Shown piece after piece: positions 1 through 6,987 of a stretch of DNA of 64,000 nucleotides; position 1 is the first letter of the stretch; the number at the start of each line of letters is the position of its first letter. This DNA is from Clostridiales bacterium. GTDB taxonomy: Bacteria; Bacillota; Clostridia; Christensenellales; Borkfalkiaceae. The translations under genes were made by a program, and so were the position numbers. The stretch spans positions 1 through 64,000 of the forward strand of contig SVIO01000002.1 of assembly GCA_015069465.1 (NCBI GenBank), given 5' to 3'. Below the pieces are notes generated by a model. The model ran no database searches. It was not told where the DNA came from and worked only from the letters and a program-made list of their open reading frames with translations.

Positions 1-40
1 CCGTAGACCGACGCTCTATCCAATTGAGCTAATGGTGCAT
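1..40 (-). tRNA. tRNA-Arg(ACG)-like 5' half, cut by window start
   Basis: On the minus strand this reads as the acceptor 5' strand, D-arm and anticodon arm of a tRNA, entering the loop TCTACGG whose centre is an ACG anticodon. The sequence runs off the window before the T-arm, so it may be a complete tRNA-Arg or only a half. Two further copies of the same 5' half lie at 118-156 and 258-296 on the same strand, which makes this the only copy of the three that could still be intact. Confidence 0.6.
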
Positions 41-117
41 AGTGCATATTTAGTTGTATTTTATGTTAAGGTGGGGTGTTTGAATCTCTCTTGGGATAAA
101 AACACCCAACCGTGCGC

Positions 118-156
<39 letters not shown>

Positions 157-257
157 AAACAAGCAATTTTTACGTTGCTTGAGATTATTAAATTTGTATT
201 TGTTCCTAAGGTTGTTGACCTTTGGGTTTTAAGGAGTTAAGGCTACTAACCTTTGTC

Positions 258-296
258 TCCGTAGACCGACGCTATATCCAGCTTAGCTAACGGTGC
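258..296 (-). repeat. tRNA-Arg 5'-half repeat, copy 3
   Basis: Third copy of the tRNA-Arg(ACG)-like 5' half on the minus strand, with a few D-arm substitutions. It ends at the same point as copy 2, after the anticodon loop. The sequence that follows (257 down to about 210) forms an imperfect 15-nt inverted repeat beginning AAGGTT and ending AACCTT. The D-stem is weakened (GCTAAGCTGGATATAGC), which suggests it is older or more degraded than copy 2. Confidence 0.7.
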
Positions 297-303
297 ATAT
301 TTT

Positions 304-332
304 GTAAAGGCTGTGTTTTTTACAGCCTTTAC
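304..332 (-). terminator. Hairpin downstream of alaS
   Basis: A perfect 11-bp stem (GTAAAGGCTGT/ACAGCCTTTAC) lies 42 nt after the alaS stop codon. There is no clear U-run on either strand after the stem, so intrinsic termination is uncertain. It could be a processing or stability hairpin between alaS and the tRNA-like repeats. Confidence 0.5.
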
Positions 333-373
333 ATTGTATAACAATTCTTTTTAAATGTCAAACGTTTTAGCAA

Positions 374-2197
374 TTATTTTAAGATTGCTTTAATTCTTCT
401 AATACCACTTGAAGAACTTTCTTCTTTCTTAATAATAAATTGACCTAAGTCTCCTGTATTCTTAGCGTGTGGGCCACCACAAATTTGTTTATCAACACCA
501 TCGATTGTGTAAATTGAAACAACTTGGTCATCGCTTTCAGCATTAAACACACCATAAGCGCCTTCTTCAACTGCCTTGTTATATGGCATTTCGCTTCTTA
601 CAACATCGATTTTCTTAGAAATAACGTCGTTAACAAAGTCTTGAAGTTCTTTTATTTCTTCTTCTGTCATCTTATGGTCTAAGTTAAAGTCAAACCTTAG
701 TCTTTCTTCGGTTATATTTGAGCCCTTTTGTTCAGTGCCTGTGCCGAACATTTTTCTGAGTCCTGCAAGCATAATGTGTGTTGCAGTGTGATAGTTTGTT
801 GTAACTTCAGTTCTTTCTGTTAAACCACCTTTTGCTGAACTTGCTTGTGCTTTAGAAAGTTCTTGGTGTTCTTTAAATGCATTATTAAAGCCTTCTTCAT
901 CAACTGAAAGTCCCTTTTCGTTTGCAAGTTCGATAGTGAGTTCTAGTGGGAAGCCGAAAGTATCGTAAAGCCTAAATGCTTGTTTGCCTGAAATTTGTGT
1001 TTCAGGAACATAGTTAGGGTCTTTTTCACTCATAAAAGCGTTCTTTCTTTGCATACCATTAACGCATTTATCAAACTCTTTCATACCTGAAAGAAGTGCT
1101 GTTTCAAACTTTTTGATTTCTTTTGTTATTTCATCTAAGATATAATCTTCTTTTTCAACTAAAAGTGGATATGCTTCATCATAAATCTTTTCGATAAAGA
1201 TTTTTGCAACTGCAAGCATTTCCGTTGCATCGATTCCAAGATTTTTGCAATATCTAATAGCACGGCGCATAAGTCTTCTTAAAATATAGCCAGCACCTGT
1301 GTTTGATGGCAAGATGCCCTTTATATCACCGATAAGCATAACCGATGTACGAGTGTGGTCTGCAATAATACGCATAGCCTTTGTGTCTTCTGCATTTTCG
1401 CCATACTTTTTACCGCTAACATTTTCTAAATGTTTAATAGTGTCTGCAAAAAGGTCTGTTTTATATCCATCATCTAAGCCGTTTAAGAAAAGTAAAAGTC
1501 TATCCAAACCAAAGCCTGTGTCAACGTTTTTATTTTCTAATTCTTCATAGCCGTTTTCTAATTTTTTATATTGCATATAAACGTCGTTGCCGATTTCAAC
1601 GTATCTTCCACAATCGCAGTTAACATCGCAAGTATCACAGCAAGGATTATCGTGGCGTGGGTAGAACCACTCGTTATCAGGACCACAAGGCGTTCCAACA
1701 GTGCCTTCTAATTCCCACCAGTTGTTAGACTTATCAAGGTAGAAAATATTTTCTGGCTTGATGCCGAGTTCTTTTAAGTAGTTTGCTGTTTCTTCATCTC
1801 TTGGTGCAGATTCGTTGCCTTCAAACACCGTTGAACAAATCTTATCCTTATCAAAACCGAAAACTTCGGTTAATAGTTCAAACGACCACTTAGTTTTTTC
1901 CTTTTTAAAATAGTCACCCAAACTCCAGTTACCCATCATTTCAAAGAAAGTGAAGTGTGTTGCATCGCCAACCGAATCGATATCAACAGTTCTAACGCAA
2001 CCTTGAACGTTGCAAAGTCTTGTTCCCATAGGGTGCTTTTTGCCAAGAAGATATGGCATAAGTGGTTGCATGCCTGCAACATTAAACATAACACCTGTTG
2101 TGCCATCGCCTATCAAAGAAACGGCACCGATATTGGTATGACCTTTGCTTTCGTAAAATTTAATCCATTTTTCTCTTAACTCTTTAGAAGTAATCAT
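374..2197 (-). CDS. alaS: Alanyl-tRNA synthetase, short form lacking the C-terminal domains
   Basis: Class II synthetase that charges tRNA-Ala with alanine in the cytoplasm. The catalytic core is recognisable (GCVRTVDIDSVG, FTFFEMMGNWSLGDYF, GFGLDRLL). The editing domain is present, with its metal-binding motif HTATH at about residue 470 and CGGPHAKNTGDLG at about 573 (CGGTH in most members). The protein ends at residue 607, right after the editing domain. Usual bacterial AlaRS has about 870-880 residues, with a DHHA1/C-Ala tail that aids tRNA binding and dimerisation, and that tail is absent here. The downstream DNA shows no continuation in any frame. AAAGGA precedes the ATG. Last gene of a cysE-cysS-alaS run, 18 nt after cysS. 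The overall fold and editing site make a free-standing AlaX less likely than a short AlaRS. Confidence 0.9.
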   Translation of the reverse strand: MITSKELREKWIKFYESKGHTNIGAVSLIGDGTTGVMFNVAGMQPLMPYLLGKKHPMGTRLCNVQGCVRTVDIDSVGDATHFTFFEMMGNWSLGDYFKKEKTKWSFELLTEVFGFDKDKICSTVFEGNESAPRDEETANYLKELGIKPENIFYLDKSNNWWELEGTVGTPCGPDNEWFYPRHDNPCCDTCDVNCDCGRYVEIGNDVYMQYKKLENGYEELENKNVDTGFGLDRLLLFLNGLDDGYKTDLFADTIKHLENVSGKKYGENAEDTKAMRIIADHTRTSVMLIGDIKGILPSNTGAGYILRRLMRRAIRYCKNLGIDATEMLAVAKIFIEKIYDEAYPLLVEKEDYILDEITKEIKKFETALLSGMKEFDKCVNGMQRKNAFMSEKDPNYVPETQISGKQAFRLYDTFGFPLELTIELANEKGLSVDEEGFNNAFKEHQELSKAQASSAKGGLTERTEVTTNYHTATHIMLAGLRKMFGTGTEQKGSNITEERLRFDFNLDHKMTEEEIKELQDFVNDVISKKIDVVRSEMPYNKAVEEGAYGVFNAESDDQVVSIYTIDGVDKQICGGPHAKNTGDLGQFIIKKEESSSSGIRRIKAILK

Positions 2198-2215
2198 AAT
2201 TTAGTCCTTTATCCT

Positions 2216-3610
2216 TTACTTTTTTGAAAGTGAATATCCGTCTTTACTATCTTTAACGATATAGCCTAGGCTTAAAAGTTCGTCTCTAAGTTTATCAGAC
2301 ATTGCCCAGTCTTTATTTTGCCTTGCAACTGCTCTTCTTTCAGCAATTTCTTGTATCTCTGCTGGCACGTCTTGACTTTGATTCTTGCCTTGATAATAAT
2401 CTATAAACGCCTTAGCATCAGTTGTAAATAAACCGATTAGCGAATAAGTCTTTTTAATTTGACTTATATCTGCTAGCGCACTGCTATCACCAGCGTTGAT
2501 TTTTGATTTAATCGCCTTAAACAAGCCGAATAGGTTGCTTATTGCAAGCGCTGTGTTAAAGTCATCATCCATTGCCTTATCAAAAGACATATCGATATCC
2601 TTATTTTCGCCACCGATTTCGCCAAACTTGTCTTCTGCATTTTTGATAACTTTATAGAACTCATAAAGGTGTGCTTCTGCATCAGGGAAAAGATTATCGG
2701 TAACATTTATATCCCCACGATAGTTTGTTTGTAAAAGTGCAAACTTAATTGTTTCTGGTGAGTATTTATCGAGTAAATCTTTAAGTAGCAAACTATTGCC
2801 CAAAGATTTGCTCATCTTTTGACCATTAACCTTAATTAAGCCGTTGTGAATCCAATAAGATGCAAACTGCTTGCCTGTTAATGCTTCGGTTTGTGCAATT
2901 TCGTTTTCGTGGTGTGGGAAGATTAAATCTCTGCCACCACCATGAATATCTATTTGTTCGCCAAACGCCTTTTTATTCATAGTAGAGCACTCTATGTGCC
3001 AACCCGGTCTGCCTTCGCCCCAAGGTGATGCCCAACTGATTTCGCCTGCCTTTGCTGATTTCCAAAGTGCAAAGTCGAGTGGGTTTAATTTCATTTCATC
3101 GTTTTCTACCCTAACGCCGTTCATTGCATCTTCTAAGTTTCTATGTGATAACTTACCGTATGATGGAAAACTTTCAACCGAGAAATATACATCGCCCTTC
3201 TTAGTTGGATAAGCATGACCTTTTTCGATAAGGGTGTTAACAAACTCTATAATCTCATCGATGCTTTGAGTTGCTTTAAGCCATAGGTTTGGCTCATCAA
3301 CTTTAAGCCTTTCCATTTGTTCATCGATGTTTTTAATCATTTGTTTAGCATATTCATCTGCAGGAATACCGGTTTCGTTAGATTTTGCAATGATTTTGTC
3401 ATCAACGTCTGTGTAGTTTCTTGCATAGGTTACATCGTAGCCCTTCTTTTCAAGATATTTTCTAATAATGTCATAAATGAGCGCTTGATATGCGTGACCT
3501 ATGTGCGCTTCGCCAGAAACGGTTATTCCACAAGCATACATTTTAACCTTGCCGTCTACTAGTGGGATAAAATCTTGTTTTTTACCGGTCAACGTATTAT
3601 AAATTTTCAT
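2216..3610 (-). CDS. cysS: Cysteinyl-tRNA synthetase
   Basis: Class I synthetase that attaches cysteine to tRNA-Cys. The HIGH motif is at residues 36-39 (after CGITVSGEA) and KMSKS at 265-269. The zinc ligands expected for CysRS are visible as Cys27, Cys208 and the HHENE segment near 233-237. At 464 residues it is full length for the family. Its start overlaps the end of cysE by 14 bp, and alaS follows after 18 nt, so the three are probably co-transcribed. A serine acetyltransferase next to CysRS is a common Firmicute arrangement that links cysteine synthesis to its use in translation. No T-box leader is visible ahead of the operon. Confidence 0.96.
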   Translation of the reverse strand: MKIYNTLTGKKQDFIPLVDGKVKMYACGITVSGEAHIGHAYQALIYDIIRKYLEKKGYDVTYARNYTDVDDKIIAKSNETGIPADEYAKQMIKNIDEQMERLKVDEPNLWLKATQSIDEIIEFVNTLIEKGHAYPTKKGDVYFSVESFPSYGKLSHRNLEDAMNGVRVENDEMKLNPLDFALWKSAKAGEISWASPWGEGRPGWHIECSTMNKKAFGEQIDIHGGGRDLIFPHHENEIAQTEALTGKQFASYWIHNGLIKVNGQKMSKSLGNSLLLKDLLDKYSPETIKFALLQTNYRGDINVTDNLFPDAEAHLYEFYKVIKNAEDKFGEIGGENKDIDMSFDKAMDDDFNTALAISNLFGLFKAIKSKINAGDSSALADISQIKKTYSLIGLFTTDAKAFIDYYQGKNQSQDVPAEIQEIAERRAVARQNKDWAMSDKLRDELLSLGYIVKDSKDGYSLSKK

Positions 3611-4253
3611 TTTCGCTATTCCTTTTTTCTAATCTCTCTAATTTTTCTTCTAGGTTAAACAACTTTTCACGAAGATGACAAATTTCTTCGTGAAGTGGGT
3701 CTCTCTTTTCTTGCTCAAGGTCGTTAATCTTTTCGCCATTTATTCTAACAACTATACCTGGCACGCCAACCACCGTTGCATATGGTGGAACTTCTTTTAA
3801 CACCACTGCACCAGCACCTATTTTTGCATATTCGCCAACAGTAAAGCCACCCAATACCTTGGCACCAGCACTAATCATCGCACCCTTTTTTATAGTTGGG
3901 TGACGCTTGCCTTTATCTTTACCTGTACCACCTAAGGTTACCCCTTGATAAATAACAACGCCTTCTTCAATCTCTGCAGTTTCGCCTATAACAACGCCCG
4001 TGCCGTGGTCGATGAACACGCCACCTGCAATCTTTGCTGCTGGGTGAATTTCTATGCCCGTTAGCCACTTTGCAAACTGGCTTGTCATACGAGCAAGAAG
4101 TTTTAATTTTATTCTATACAAGAAGTTAGCATATCTATGCCAAGATAGTGCTTTTACGCCCGAATATGTAAGCCAAATTTCAAACTTACTGCGTGCTGCT
4201 GGGTCGTTCTTCTTTGCCGCATTTATATCGGCCCTTAATCTCTTAAAAAACAT
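3597..4253 (-). CDS. cysE: Serine O-acetyltransferase
   Basis: Makes O-acetylserine from serine and acetyl-CoA, the first committed step of cysteine synthesis. The 218-residue protein has the CysE N-terminal helical region, then a left-handed beta-helix of hexapeptide repeats (about residues 70-165) with HPAAKIAGGVFIDHG and GETAEI typical of the acetyltransferase site. The C-terminal 45 residues are charged and predicted coiled coil (repeated LEEKLERLEKR-type pattern), somewhat longer than in short Clostridial CysE proteins. First gene of the cysE-cysS-alaS operon. The DeoR regulator upstream on the same strand ends 74 nt before it. Confidence 0.94.
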   Translation of the reverse strand: MFFKRLRADINAAKKNDPAARSKFEIWLTYSGVKALSWHRYANFLYRIKLKLLARMTSQFAKWLTGIEIHPAAKIAGGVFIDHGTGVVIGETAEIEEGVVIYQGVTLGGTGKDKGKRHPTIKKGAMISAGAKVLGGFTVGEYAKIGAGAVVLKEVPPYATVVGVPGIVVRINGEKINDLEQEKRDPLHEEICHLREKLFNLEEKLERLEKRNSENENL

Positions 4254-4327
4254 ATATACCTACTGATAAATAATCATATCATTTTACTTATTTTTTTGCA
4301 AGCAATAAAATGCCAAAATTTATTTGC

Positions 4328-5086
4328 TTAATAAACTTTTACTCCACTATTTTGAATGCTTTGCTTTAGTTCTTTTGAAAAGTTGCTATCTACCACCATA
4401 CAATTTATATCTTTTAGGCTTGCAAAGGTGTATGGCGTTTTTTTGTTGACCTTAGAACTATCTAAAAGTAAAATTACATTGTCTGCCTTTTTTATAACCT
4501 TTCTTTTTACATCTGCTTCTGCTTGGTTGCCACAAGTAAAGCCACCAATATCTTTCAAAAACCCTGTCGCCGTCATAACTGCCGTTTGGATATTGACTTT
4601 GTCAATAAAATCCAAGCAACTTTGACCAACCGTGATAAAGTTATTCTTTTTTAGGTCGCCACCGAGAAGTGATACGGTGGGTTTTTCTTTAACTAAAATT
4701 GTTTCGGCAATTACCATTGCGTTGGTTAATACATAAAAATTATCATCAGGGAGCGCCCTTGCAAAATAGGTCGTCGTAGAGCCACCGTCAATAAAGATAC
4801 AACTTTTTCTTTCGACAAGTTTAACTGCCTTTTCGGCAATCTCAAGTTTTTCTGCAGTGTTAAACTTTATTCGCTTTGCAAAGTCTGCTTCTTTGGTTTT
4901 GATAACGCTATCAACCGATATTGCGCCACCTGGAATTTTTAAAACAGCATTGGCTTCTTCAAGCCTAGACAAGTCCCTTCTAAGCGTCATGCTAGACACG
5001 TTTGGAAAAGCACATTCAAGTTCATGTAAAGTTACTTTGCCGTTCTTGTCAATAAATTCTTTTAGGTGAAAAAGTCTATCTTTCAT
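4328..5086 (-). CDS. DeoR/GlpR-family transcriptional regulator
   Basis: Predicted sugar-phosphate-responsive repressor. The N-terminal DeoR helix-turn-helix spans about residues 1-57 (VSSMTLRRDLSRLEE, the usual recognition helix). The C-terminal DeoRC sensor domain has IFIDGGSTT and the late LLLDSSKV segment. I place the start at 5086 because GGAGGGG lies directly in front of that ATG. The open frame extends upstream to 5230, but that extension is hydrophobic and AT-rich with no family similarity. It is divergent from serS and same-strand with cysE. No sugar operon is adjacent, so its target is not evident. Length 252 residues is normal. Confidence 0.88.
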   Translation of the reverse strand: MKDRLFHLKEFIDKNGKVTLHELECAFPNVSSMTLRRDLSRLEEANAVLKIPGGAISVDSVIKTKEADFAKRIKFNTAEKLEIAEKAVKLVERKSCIFIDGGSTTTYFARALPDDNFYVLTNAMVIAETILVKEKPTVSLLGGDLKKNNFITVGQSCLDFIDKVNIQTAVMTATGFLKDIGGFTCGNQAEADVKRKVIKKADNVILLLDSSKVNKKTPYTFASLKDINCMVVDSNFSKELKQSIQNSGVKVY

Positions 5087-5229
5087 ACTCCCCTCCATTA
5101 TTACATTATATTTTACACCAAACTTGTTAGTTTTGCAAGAAATAAAGATAAAAAATAACAATATTTTTGTTAATTTTGCACACCTTAAACTAATTTTTAT
5201 TAAATTTATGTAAATGTTTAACAAAATCA

Positions 5230-5258
5230 TTGATTTTGTTTGAAAATAAAGTTATAAT
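5230..5258 (+). promoter_or_regulatory. Sigma-A type promoter for serS
   Basis: TTGATT at 5230-5235 and TATAAT at 5253-5258 are separated by 17 bp. This predicts a start near 5265 and a leader of about 30 nt, too short for a T-box or other riboswitch. Confidence 0.75.
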
Positions 5259-5296
5259 ATGATATGTTAATATAAAGTTATTTTGGAGTTACCAAT

Positions 5297-6577
5297 ATGT
5301 TAGATTTAAGAAGAATTCAAGAAAATAAGGAAAAGGTTGCTGAACTTTTGTCAAGAAAAGGCTTTACTGCTGATTTTGACACAGTGCTTACTCTTGACAA
5401 AGAGCGTAGGGCAATTATTGGCGAAGTTGAACAATATAAAGCGCAAAAGAACAAAGTTTCTGCTCAAATCCCAGCACTTAAAAAGCAAGGTCTTCCTGTA
5501 GATGAAATTTTTAACGAAATGAGAATTCTTGGCGAAAAAATTGCTAAGTGTGATGCTGAGGCAAAAGACTTAGAAGAACAAGTTTTTGATATGCTTTCTC
5601 GTATGCCAAATATCCCAGATGAAGATTTGCTTGCTGGCGAAAAGGAAAATAATGAAGTAATAAGAGTTGTTGGCGAAAAACCTAACTTTGACTTCCCTAT
5701 GCAAAACCACGTGGACCTTTGCACAAAACTTGGCATCATCGACTATACAAGGGGCACAAAACTCTCTGGTGGTGGATATTGGCTATATCGTGGCGAAGGT
5801 GCAAGACTTGAGTGGGCACTTCTTAACTTCTTTATTAGCGAACACTTAAAAGATGGTTACGAATTTATATTGCCACCACACCAACTTGGTTATAACTGTG
5901 GTTTTGGTGCAGGACAATTTCCTAAGTTTGCCGATGAAGTTTATTGGCTTGACTGCGATGAAGATAGAAAGAAAAATCGCTTTATGCTTCCTACTGCTGA
6001 AACAGCACTCGTTAATATGTATGCAGGCGAAATTATAGACGAAGCAAAACTTCCTATGAAATTCTTTGCTTATACACCTTGCTATCGTAAAGAAGCAGGC
6101 TCATATCGTGCTGAAGAACGTGGTATGATTAGAGGTCACCAATTTAATAAGGTTGAAATGGTTCAATACGCTCACCCAGAGCATTCAATGGAAGCCTTTA
6201 ACGAACTAGTTGACAAGGCTGCAAGCCTTATCGAAAAGTTGGGTCTTCACTTTAGAGTATCTAAACTCGCTGCTGGCGACTGCTCTGCATCAATGGCAAG
6301 AACTTATGATATTGAAGTTTGGATTCCAAGTATGGGCATATATAAGGAAGTTTCTTCAGTTTCTAATGCAAACGATTATCAAGCAAGAAGAAACAACACA
6401 AAATATCGTGATTCAAAAACAGGTAAGCCTGCTTTCTTGCACACACTTAACGGCTCAGGCCTTGCTACAAGTAGAGTTTTCCCTGCACTTATTGAACAAT
6501 ATCAAAATGCAGATGGCTCTATCACAATTCCAGAAGTTTTAAGACCATTTATGGGTGGACAAACAGTTATTAAATAA
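5297..6577 (+). CDS. serS: Seryl-tRNA synthetase
   Basis: Class II synthetase charging tRNA-Ser (and tRNA-Sec where present). Residues 1-110 form the long antiparallel coiled-coil arm that contacts the tRNA (MLDLRRIQENKEKVAELLSR start). The catalytic domain shows motif 2 (CYRKEAGSYRAEERGMIRGHQFNKVE region) and motif 3 (GSGLATSRVFPALIE). At 426 residues it is full length. TTGGAG precedes the ATG. It is transcribed alone from the promoter at 5230-5258 and followed by a strong terminator. Unlike many Firmicute serS genes, it has no room for a T-box leader. Confidence 0.97.
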   Translation: MLDLRRIQENKEKVAELLSRKGFTADFDTVLTLDKERRAIIGEVEQYKAQKNKVSAQIPALKKQGLPVDEIFNEMRILGEKIAKCDAEAKDLEEQVFDMLSRMPNIPDEDLLAGEKENNEVIRVVGEKPNFDFPMQNHVDLCTKLGIIDYTRGTKLSGGGYWLYRGEGARLEWALLNFFISEHLKDGYEFILPPHQLGYNCGFGAGQFPKFADEVYWLDCDEDRKKNRFMLPTAETALVNMYAGEIIDEAKLPMKFFAYTPCYRKEAGSYRAEERGMIRGHQFNKVEMVQYAHPEHSMEAFNELVDKAASLIEKLGLHFRVSKLAAGDCSASMARTYDIEVWIPSMGIYKEVSSVSNANDYQARRNNTKYRDSKTGKPAFLHTLNGSGLATSRVFPALIEQYQNADGSITIPEVLRPFMGGQTVIK

Positions 6578-6596
6578 TTAAATAAATAAACATAAA

Positions 6597-6634
6597 AAAG
6601 GATAGCGAAATTTTTCGCTATCCTTTATTTTTTT
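6597..6634 (+). terminator. Rho-independent terminator of serS
   Basis: A 14-bp stem (AAAGGATAGCGAAA/TTCGCTATCCTTT) is followed by TATTTTTTT. Confidence 0.93.
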
Positions 6635-6656
6635 GTATGGTATTGAACTAATAATT

Positions 6657-6704
6657 TTTCTGTAAGAAACGAGTTAGAAACAAGTGTGGCAAGGCTCGCT
6701 TTTT
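6657..6704 (+). repeat. Dispersed intergenic repeat, partial copy A
   Basis: The 48 bp starting TTTCTGTAAGAAACGAG and ending GGCTCGC plus a T-run recur almost unchanged at 6859-6906. This copy lacks the downstream hairpin part seen in copies B, C and D. CGAG/CTCG can pair at its ends. Confidence 0.75.
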
Positions 6705-6733
6705 AAAAAACTGATAACTTTTATTTATTCTTT

Positions 6734-6850
6734 AAGTGCGTATAAACAAGTTAGGCAAGGCACACACAATTAAAGGATGAAATTGACCGTCTGGTCATTG
6801 AAGTCTTTGCGCAGTGTAGTAACACAGCATAACGTAGTTTAGACACGCTT
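6734..6850 (+). repeat. Dispersed structured repeat, copy C
   Basis: A 117-bp element with imperfect terminal inverted repeats AAGTGCGTATAAAC (6734-6747) and GTTTAGACACGCTT (6837-6850). Its core hairpin AAT-T-GACC-GTCT-GGTC-ATT spans 6781-6799. It is flanked by the conserved GATGA and GAAGT strands, then by an AAAG/CTTT helix. It aligns with copies B and D. Several base pairs differ but remain paired. Confidence 0.7.
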
Positions 6851-6858
6851 AAAGTTTG

Positions 6859-6987
6859 TTTCTGTAAGAAACGAGTTAGAAGCAAGCAAGACAAGGCTCG
6901 CTTTTTGTTTTGGGTGAGATAAACCTTTTTGGTTATCGAAGTCAAAACATAAAGCAGTAAACGCAGTATTGCGCAGTTTATAACTTG
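6859..6987 (+). repeat. Dispersed structured repeat, copy B
   Basis: Begins with the same 48 bp as copy A. The core is GAT-A-AACC-TTTTT-GGTT-ATC at 6918-6937, flanked by GGTGA and GAAGT and then by the GTTTTG/CAAAAC and GCTTT/AAAGC helices. Its right end (GCAGTTTATAA) overlaps the last codons and stop of the minus-strand acyl-CoA synthetase gene. A short open frame through it on the minus strand (beginning MTSITKKVYLTQ) is shared with copy D and is a by-product of the repeat, not a gene. Confidence 0.78.

Noticed and set aside
5231..5296. T-box leader for serS
   Set aside because: Only about 30 nt lie between the predicted start and the ATG, with no T-box sequence.
6751..6945. 64-residue minus-strand ORF sharing MTSITKKVYLTQ with an ORF at 63,356-63,541
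   Set aside because: The shared peptide is explained by the dispersed repeat; the rest differs between copies and there is no ribosome site. The repeat itself is the feature.
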